Shown here piece after piece: positions 1 through 5,286 of a DNA stretch of 5,286 nucleotides. Origin of the DNA: Accumulibacter sp. (GTDB lineage Bacteria > Pseudomonadota > Gammaproteobacteria > Burkholderiales > Rhodocyclaceae); NCBI GenBank assembly GCA_031276375.1, contig JAISNE010000031.1:1-5286 (forward strand). Direction: 5' to 3'. Each line of letters begins with the position of its first letter. Within the stretch, counting starts at the first letter, position 1. The position numbers and the translations under genes were made by a program. The notes below the pieces were generated by a model, which did no database searches, was not told the origin of the DNA, and saw only the letters and a list, made by a program, of their open reading frames with translations.

Positions 1-1286
1 GCCTGTCGTCCGCCGCGCTGGCCGCGCCCATCCAGATTCAGTTCTGGCATGGCATGGGCGGCGAGTTGAACGACATCACCAACGAACTCGTCAAAAAATT
101 CAACACTTCCCAGGACAAATACGAAATCGTGCCGGTATATAAAGGCACCTACGATCAGGTGATGACGGCAGCCATCGCTGCCTACCGCGCGAAAAAAGCG
201 CCGCACCTCGTGCAGATCTACGAAGTGGGCACCGCCAGCATGATGGCGGCCAAGGGCGTTATCAAGCCCGTGCACGAAATCATGGCCGCCTCCGGCACTC
301 CCATCGACCCGAAGACCTTTCTCGCGCCGATAGCGGCCTACTACAGCACGCCCGATGGAAAACTTCTTTCCATGCCTTTCAACTGTTCCACCACGGTTCT
401 TTACTACAACAAATCCGCGATGAAAAAAGCGGGGCTCGATCCCGAAAAATTCCCCGCGACCTGGACCGAGGTCGCCGAAGTCGGCAAGAAGATGAAGGAA
501 TCCGGCGCGGTGAAGTTCGGTTTGGTTTCCGGATGGCAGAGCTGGGTGCAGCTTGAAAGCTTCTCCACCTGGCACAACGTTCCCTTCGCCAGCGAAGAAA
601 ACGGCATGGCCGGTTTCGGCACGAAGCTGCTGGCCAACAGCCCGCTGCATGTGAAACACATCAACTTCCTTTACCAACAGATGAAGGAAGGCAACATGAC
701 CTATTCGGGCAGAAAGTCCGAGCCGATCAACACCTTCACCAACCTGGAAGCGGGCATCCTGATGAATTCTTCCGGTTCCTATGCCGCGGTCACCATCGGG
801 GCGGAAAAAAACGGTTTTGAATGGGGTGTGGCGATGCTTCCCTACTGGCCCGACGAGAAGGGCGCGCCGCAGAATACCCTCATCGGCGGCGGCACCATCT
901 GGGCCTTGTCCGGCCATCCCAAGGAGGAAGACGCCGGTATCGCCGCGTTCTTCAACTTCCTGCTGGAGCCCAAGAACCAGGTTGACTTCCACAAACGGAC
1001 CGGTTACCTGCCGCTCACCATGGAAGGCTATGAGCTGACCAAGAAAGAAGGTTTCTACGAAAAGAACCCCGGTACGGACATCGGTATCCTTTCGCTCACC
1101 CAGAAAGCCCCCACGCCCAATTCCCGCGGCCTGCGCCTCGGCAACATGGGCCAACTCCGCGACGTTGCGGATGAAGAGCTCGAAGCCGTGTGGTCCGGCA
1201 AGAAAAACGCCCAGACCGCTCTTGACGATTTCGTGAAGCGTGGCAACGAAATTCTTCGCCGTTTCGAAAAAACCATCAACCAGTAA
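1..1286 (+). CDS. ugpB: UgpB, periplasmic sn-glycerol-3-phosphate-binding protein (5' end cut by window edge)
   Basis: Solute-binding protein of the Ugp importer; it captures G3P and glycerophosphodiesters in the periplasm and delivers them to UgpA-UgpE. The reading frame is already open at base 3 and begins with the end of a signal peptide (LSSAALA, then APIQIQFWHG), with likely cleavage after the ALA at bases 18-23. The ATG at base 54 is therefore not the start: it lies inside the mature protein, in the FWHGMGGEL block that matches FWHSMEGEL of E. coli UgpB. About 427 residues are present against 438 in the E. coli precursor, so only the start of the signal peptide is missing. Counting codon 1 at base 3, the known E. 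coli G3P contacts all seem kept: Tyr50 (YKGTYDQ), Glu74 (YEVGT), Ser129 (FNCST), Trp178 and Trp181 (GWQSW), Ser256, Gly296 (IGGG), Tyr335 (TGYLP) and Arg386 (GQLR). The kept contacts make G3P the likely ligand, rather than maltose or another sugar. First gene of the visible ugpBAE group. Confidence 0.95.
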   Translation, partial: LSSAALAAPIQIQFWHGMGGELNDITNELVKKFNTSQDKYEIVPVYKGTYDQVMTAAIAAYRAKKAPHLVQIYEVGTASMMAAKGVIKPVHEIMAASGTPIDPKTFLAPIAAYYSTPDGKLLSMPFNCSTTVLYYNKSAMKKAGLDPEKFPATWTEVAEVGKKMKESGAVKFGLVSGWQSWVQLESFSTWHNVPFASEENGMAGFGTKLLANSPLHVKHINFLYQQMKEGNMTYSGRKSEPINTFTNLEAGILMNSSGSYAAVTIGAEKNGFEWGVAMLPYWPDEKGAPQNTLIGGGTIWALSGHPKEEDAGIAAFFNFLLEPKNQVDFHKRTGYLPLTMEGYELTKKEGFYEKNPGTDIGILSLTQKAPTPNSRGLRLGNMGQLRDVADEELEAVWSGKKNAQTALDDFVKRGNEILRRFEKTINQ

Positions 1287-1299
1287 CCTCATGCAAGGC

Positions 1300-1334
1300 G
1301 CCATGCCGGGAAATTCCCGGCATGGCCTTTTCTT
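1300..1334 (+). terminator. Stem-loop with T-rich tail between ugpB and ugpA (intrinsic terminator or attenuator)
   Basis: A perfect 11-base-pair, GC-rich stem (1300-1310 with 1316-1326; left arm GCCATGCCGGG) closes a 5-base AAATT loop and is followed by CTTTTCTTC. This has the form of a rho-independent terminator on the plus strand. Because ugpA and ugpE follow at once and no promoter is evident in the remaining 9 bases, partial termination is more likely than a full stop. Such hairpins after binding-protein genes commonly leave more binding-protein message than permease message, by ending transcripts or by protecting the 3' end. The T run is interrupted by C, which suggests incomplete efficiency. 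Confidence 0.75.
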
Positions 1335-1343
1335 CAAATAGCC

Positions 1344-2237
1344 ATGCAGGAAAAACGCGTCGTCTTCGTCAAACCCAGGACGTTCTGGCTGGCGGTCGCC
1401 TTTGTGCTGCCGCAACTCCTGGTCACCGCCATCTTTTTCTTTTATCCGGCCGGCCAGGCCATCCTCGGTTCTTTTTTCATGGAGGACGCTTTCGGGACCT
1501 CCAGGATGTTTGTAGGGTTGAGCAATTATGAAACGCTGTTCACCAGCGGGGATTATTTGCATACCCTCAAGGTGACGGGAGTTTTCAGCGTGGCGGTGGT
1601 GCTTGTCTCCATGGGCTTCGCACTGCTCATGGCCATCGTCGCGGACCAGGCGTTATCTGGCGCCAGGGTTTACAAAAGTATTGCGGTCATCCCCTATGCC
1701 GTCGCGCCGCCTCTCGCGGGCGTGTTATGGCTGTTTCTCTTCAACCCCTCCGGCGGGGCCATGACCCAGCTCATGGCAAGCTTCGGAATCACCTGGAACT
1801 ACCGGCTCGACGGCGACCAAGCCCTGCTGCTCGTCATCATTGCCGCTTCGTGGAAGCAGATTTCCTACAACTTTCTCTTTTTCCTTGCCGGGCTACAGGC
1901 CATCCCCAAATCCCTGGTGGAGGCGGCCGCCATCGACGGCGCGGGTTTCTGGCGGCGATTCGCCACCATCGTTTTTCCGCTTCTTTCGCCCACGACGTTT
2001 TTCCTGCTCGTGGTCAACACCATCTACAGCCTTTTCGAGACATTCGGCATCGTACACGCGGTGACTAGCGGCGGCCCGGCAAAGGCAACGGAAACGCTGA
2101 TCTACAAGGTGTACAGCGATGGCTTCATCGGTCTTGATTTCGGAGGCTCCTCCGCCCAGTCCGTCATCCTGATGCTCATGGTCGTCGCGCTCACTTTCCT
2201 GCAATTCAGGTTCATCGAGAAAAAAGTGGAGTATTGA
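1344..2237 (+). CDS. ugpA: UgpA, inner-membrane permease subunit of the G3P ABC importer
   Basis: One of two channel subunits of the Ugp importer; it pairs with UgpE and docks on UgpC. Length is 297 residues against 295 in E. coli. Six hydrophobic segments are visible at about residues 15-36, 76-100, 110-133, 160-184, 207-231 and 270-290. The cytoplasmic EAA loop that contacts the ATPase is intact at residues 193-201 (EAAAIDGAG, followed by I..PLLSP). Family-specific blocks such as PYAVAP (117-122), [12 protein letters not shown] (169-180), TSGGP (241-245) and the [10 protein letters not shown] end closely follow E. coli UgpA. The start at 1344 gives the family length and a short cytoplasmic head ([12 protein letters not shown]), but no good Shine-Dalgarno sequence precedes it: the region is the T-rich flank of the hairpin. 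Its stop lies 5 bases before ugpE, so the two are surely co-transcribed. Confidence 0.95.
   Translation: MQEKRVVFVKPRTFWLAVAFVLPQLLVTAIFFFYPAGQAILGSFFMEDAFGTSRMFVGLSNYETLFTSGDYLHTLKVTGVFSVAVVLVSMGFALLMAIVADQALSGARVYKSIAVIPYAVAPPLAGVLWLFLFNPSGGAMTQLMASFGITWNYRLDGDQALLLVIIAASWKQISYNFLFFLAGLQAIPKSLVEAAAIDGAGFWRRFATIVFPLLSPTTFFLLVVNTIYSLFETFGIVHAVTSGGPAKATETLIYKVYSDGFIGLDFGGSSAQSVILMLMVVALTFLQFRFIEKKVEY
2228..2231 (+). promoter_or_regulatory. Ribosome binding site of ugpE (decides the start)
   Basis: GGAG lies inside the last codons of ugpA, 11 bases before the ATG at 2243. An upstream in-frame TTG at 2234 would leave a gap of only 2 bases, too short for use, so the ATG is preferred. The spacing to the ATG is a little long, and coupling to ugpA termination (stop at 2235-2237) may help. 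Confidence 0.5.
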
Positions 2238-2242
2238 CCGTC

Positions 2243-3088
2243 ATGGTTGAACGCAAAGGCATGCACAGAATCGTCAGTCATCTCATTCTGATTCTCGGCT
2301 GTGCGTTGGTTCTTCTACCGATTTACATCGCGCTGGTGGCGGCGAGTCATGAGGCGGCCGCCCTCACGGGAGACACGCCCCTCTGGTTCGGCGGCAGGCT
2401 TCTGGAAAACCTCTCTTCGGTGCTTGGTCACGGCTTGCAAGCGGCAGGCGGCGCTCCTGTATGGCGAATGTTGCTCAACAGCCTGTTCATGGCCCTCGGC
2501 ATTGCCGGGGGAAAAATCGCCATTTCCCTCACGGCGGCCTTTGCCATCGTGTATTTCAAATTTCCCGGCCGGGGTTTGTGCTTCTTCCTCATTTTCGTGA
2601 CCTTGATGCTGCCCGTGGAAGTGCGCATCGTGCCCACCTTTGAAGTTGCCTCCAACCTTCACCTCATCGACAGTTACGTCGGCCTGATTCTGCCACTCAT
2701 CGCCTCGGCCACGGCCACCTTCCTTTACCGGCAGTTTTTCCTTACCATCCCCGAAGAGCTCCTTGAGGCCGCCCGCATTGATGGCGCAAGCCCTTGGCGT
2801 TTTTTCAAGGATATCGCGTTGCCGCTCTCCCGTACCAACACCGCCGCCCTTTTTGTGGTCACTTTCATTTACGGCTGGAACCAGTACCTCTGGCCGCTCC
2901 TTGTGACCAACCAGGAAAGCATGTACACAGTGGTCATGGCAATTCAGCGCATGGTCAACGTGCCGGATGCGCCCGTGGAATGGAACCTCGTGATGATGAC
3001 GGCGCTTCTCGCGCTGCTGCCGCCGTTGCTCGTGGTGCTGTGCATGCAGCAACTGTTCATCAAAGGGCTTATCGAACAGGAAAAATAG
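2243..3088 (+). CDS. ugpE: UgpE, inner-membrane permease subunit of the G3P ABC importer
   Basis: Second channel subunit, partner of UgpA. From the ATG at 2243 it has 281 residues, the same length as E. coli UgpE, and the N-terminus aligns without a gap (serine 12 and histidine 13 of the SH..LILG block fall at the same positions). The frame can be extended to a TTG at 2234, but that start has no usable ribosome binding site. Hydrophobic segments lie at about residues 13-34, 76-104, 112-130, 144-163, 200-219 and 250-271. The EAA loop is intact at residues 175-183 (EAARIDGAS, then FFKDIALPLS). LMLPVEVRI (121-129), PLIASATATF (151-160) and TFIYGWNQYLWPLL (207-220) are strongly Ugp-like. In E. 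coli ugpC follows directly; here the next gene is the convergent ugpQ, so ugpE ends its transcription unit. Confidence 0.95.
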   Translation: MVERKGMHRIVSHLILILGCALVLLPIYIALVAASHEAAALTGDTPLWFGGRLLENLSSVLGHGLQAAGGAPVWRMLLNSLFMALGIAGGKIAISLTAAFAIVYFKFPGRGLCFFLIFVTLMLPVEVRIVPTFEVASNLHLIDSYVGLILPLIASATATFLYRQFFLTIPEELLEAARIDGASPWRFFKDIALPLSRTNTAALFVVTFIYGWNQYLWPLLVTNQESMYTVVMAIQRMVNVPDAPVEWNLVMMTALLALLPPLLVVLCMQQLFIKGLIEQEK

Positions 3089-3149
3089 CGCTTTGCGATA
3101 GATCGGCAACGCCAAGGGACTCTTGTCGCGCGCCGGTGTTTCCACGTAC

Positions 3150-4028
3150 TTACAGCATGGCGTGGAGCCGCGCGGGGAAATCGGTGATGATGCCATGCAC
3201 ACCGTATTCCACCATGCGCCGCAAGTCTTCCGGCGTGTTTACGGTCCAGACGTTGATGGCGTGGCCTTTATCACGCAAGGCGGCGACAAAAGCGGCATCG
3301 AGAAAGGATTTATCCGGATGCAAAAAGGCGGATTTGGCCGTTGCGCACATGGCGGCGGCTTCTTCCGCCGTCAGGGAAACGACTACCGCCGTTCCCGCAT
3401 TGCGTCCGCTGGGAGAAGCAACGCCCGGAGCGGGTTTTTCCACCAGCGCGGCGCGTGGAGCGGCGGGGAGCAGCGCGGCGGCCTCCCGCAAGTAAACGTG
3501 CTGGAAGGATGAAACCAGAACCGAATCTTCCATCTCCATCTTCTTGATCGACGCGACGACCTCGCGGGTCACGGTCGCGTGCCCGGCCAATCCGGAGTGA
3601 CTCTTGATCTCCACGTTTACGCGCCAGGCCAGATATTTCGTCAGCCGCAGTGCTTCTTCCAAAGTGGGGATTTTTTCGCCTTTGAACGACGCGATATCCG
3701 CCGCCGCGACCTCGCCGGATGCGACCGTGCCGAAAGGGTCTTTTTCGCCGAACCAGGAACCAGCGTCCAGGGAACGGATTTCTTCTAACGTGAAGGCGTC
3801 CACGGGCCAGGGAGCGCGATCCGCGAATTCACTCCGTTTCGCCACGTCCGTGGTTCGTTCCAGGGTATCGTCGTGGATGACCACCAGATGGCCGTCTTTT
3901 GTAAGACAGGTATCCAGTTCCCACATATCCGCCTTGCACGCGTGAGCGAGGCGCGCGGCGGCCAAGGTGTTTTCGGGCGCATGGGCGCGCGCGCCGCGGT
4001 GCGCGATGTTGAGGGGATGTGCATGCAT
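3150..4028 (-). CDS. ugpQ: Glycerophosphodiester phosphodiesterase, cytoplasmic UgpQ type
   Basis: Hydrolyses glycerophosphodiesters (for example glycerophosphocholine or glycerophosphoethanolamine) to G3P and the free alcohol, so that diesters taken up by Ugp can be used. It is a GDPD-family TIM-barrel enzyme with the expected active-site set: HRG at residues 10-12 with PENT at 18-21, Glu37 and Asp39 in WELD, His52 in VVIHDDTLERTTD, and Glu140 and Lys142 in VNVEIK; the C-terminal strand motifs INVWTVN and GIITDFP are also present. There is no signal peptide or membrane segment, which points to cytoplasmic UgpQ rather than periplasmic GlpQ. At 292 residues it is longer than E. coli UgpQ (247), with an extra stretch around residues 92-119 (WFGEKDPFGTVASGE onward). 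The start is firm on the upstream side because an in-frame TAG lies two codons before the ATG; no clear ribosome binding site is visible. It lies downstream of ugpC on the same strand, across 117 bases. The symbol is by context; the family call is safer. Confidence 0.92.
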   Translation of the reverse strand: MHAHPLNIAHRGARAHAPENTLAAARLAHACKADMWELDTCLTKDGHLVVIHDDTLERTTDVAKRSEFADRAPWPVDAFTLEEIRSLDAGSWFGEKDPFGTVASGEVAAADIASFKGEKIPTLEEALRLTKYLAWRVNVEIKSHSGLAGHATVTREVVASIKKMEMEDSVLVSSFQHVYLREAAALLPAAPRAALVEKPAPGVASPSGRNAGTAVVVSLTAEEAAAMCATAKSAFLHPDKSFLDAAFVAALRDKGHAINVWTVNTPEDLRRMVEYGVHGIITDFPARLHAML

Positions 4029-4041
4029 TGTCTAAAACCCG

Positions 4042-4059
4042 GTTGGAAACATGTTCAAC
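4042..4059. repeat. Imperfect palindrome just upstream of ugpQ
   Basis: An 8-base perfect palindrome, AACATGTT (4048-4055), is flanked by GTTG (4042-4045) and CAAC (4056-4059), which also pair, with a 2-base bulge (GA) on one side. It ends 14 bases before the ugpQ start codon in the ugpC-ugpQ gap. It could be a weak hairpin in the leader or an operator half-pair. An element this short can occur by chance and I do not recognise it as a known site. Confidence 0.25.
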
Positions 4060-4145
4060 ACAAAGATCGCGGGGACGCGGAAGATATCGGGTATCACCCA
4101 GCGGGTTGCTCGGGATTTTCCTGCGTCCAAGCGCGGTTTTCAGGA

Positions 4146-5267
<1,122 letters not shown>

Positions 5268-5272
5268 CGGAA

Positions 5273-5279
5273 CCCCTTC
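5273..5279 (-). promoter_or_regulatory. Ribosome binding site of ugpC
   Basis: Read on the minus strand, GAAGGGG ends 5 bases before the ATG at 5267 (7 bases if GAAGG is taken as the pairing core). It is a good Shine-Dalgarno match with normal spacing and confirms the ugpC start. Only 19 bases of leader are visible, so the promoter cannot be seen. Confidence 0.65.
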
Positions 5280-5286
5280 GTTTTGT

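Noticed and set aside
54..56. ATG at 54 as the ugpB start
   Set aside because: The frame is open upstream to base 3 and encodes a signal-peptide end and the conserved QFWHG strand, so the real start lies before the window.
2234..2242. TTG at 2234 as the ugpE start
   Set aside because: It would overlap the ugpA stop and have a ribosome binding site only 2 bases away; the ATG at 2243 gives exactly the E. coli length and N-terminal alignment.
2315..3202. 295-codon open frame on the minus strand, antisense to ugpE
   Set aside because: Its translation is very rich in His, Glu, Arg and Gln, the typical reverse image of a hydrophobic membrane protein, and it has no domain; ugpE is certain.
4034..4062. 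Possible promoter for ugpQ on the minus strand (TTGAAC, 17 bases, TTAGAC)
   Set aside because: The -35-like hexamer and spacing are fair, but TTAGAC is a poor -10 match and would place the transcription start at or inside the start codon.
4068..4099. Small hairpins in the ugpC-ugpQ gap (CGCG-GGGA-CGCG and GGGT-ATC-ACCC) as a ugpC terminator
   Set aside because: Stems are only four pairs and neither is followed by a real T tract on the minus strand.

Overview
The window holds a nearly complete Ugp system: the ABC importer for sn-glycerol-3-phosphate (G3P) and glycerophosphodiesters, plus its partner phosphodiesterase. All five products can be placed by close resemblance to the Escherichia coli Ugp proteins as I remember them. 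The host looks like a Gram-negative bacterium: there is the tail of a Sec-type signal peptide, a periplasmic binding protein and proteobacteria-like Ugp sequences. Base composition is moderately GC-rich by eye. A proteobacterium or a Desulfovibrio-like relative is plausible, but the sequence does not settle the taxon.

Plus strand, 1-3088: ugpB (binding protein, start codon lost at the left edge), then a 57-base gap with a strong stem-loop followed by a T-rich stretch, then ugpA and ugpE (the two permease subunits) separated by 5 bases. Minus strand, 5267-3150: ugpC (ATPase), a 117-base gap, then ugpQ (cytoplasmic glycerophosphodiester phosphodiesterase). The two groups are convergent, with ugpE and ugpQ meeting tail to tail across 61 bases (3089-3149) in which I see no clear terminator. 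There is no stretch over 300 bases without a gene, and I see no RNA gene, mobile element, CRISPR array or long repeat.

How it works together: UgpB captures G3P or a glycerophosphodiester in the periplasm, the UgpA-UgpE channel takes it across the inner membrane using ATP hydrolysed by a UgpC dimer, and UgpQ splits imported diesters into G3P plus an alcohol. In E. coli the order is ugpBAECQ in one operon under PhoB. Here the CQ part is inverted, so the ATPase and hydrolase must be transcribed from a separate promoter. Both main promoters (upstream of ugpB and upstream of ugpC) lie outside the window, so phosphate control cannot be tested here.

I do not see a previously undescribed system. The points worth a second look are the split, convergent layout, the hairpin between ugpB and ugpA with a 16-codon reading frame lying exactly over it, and the leader of ugpQ.
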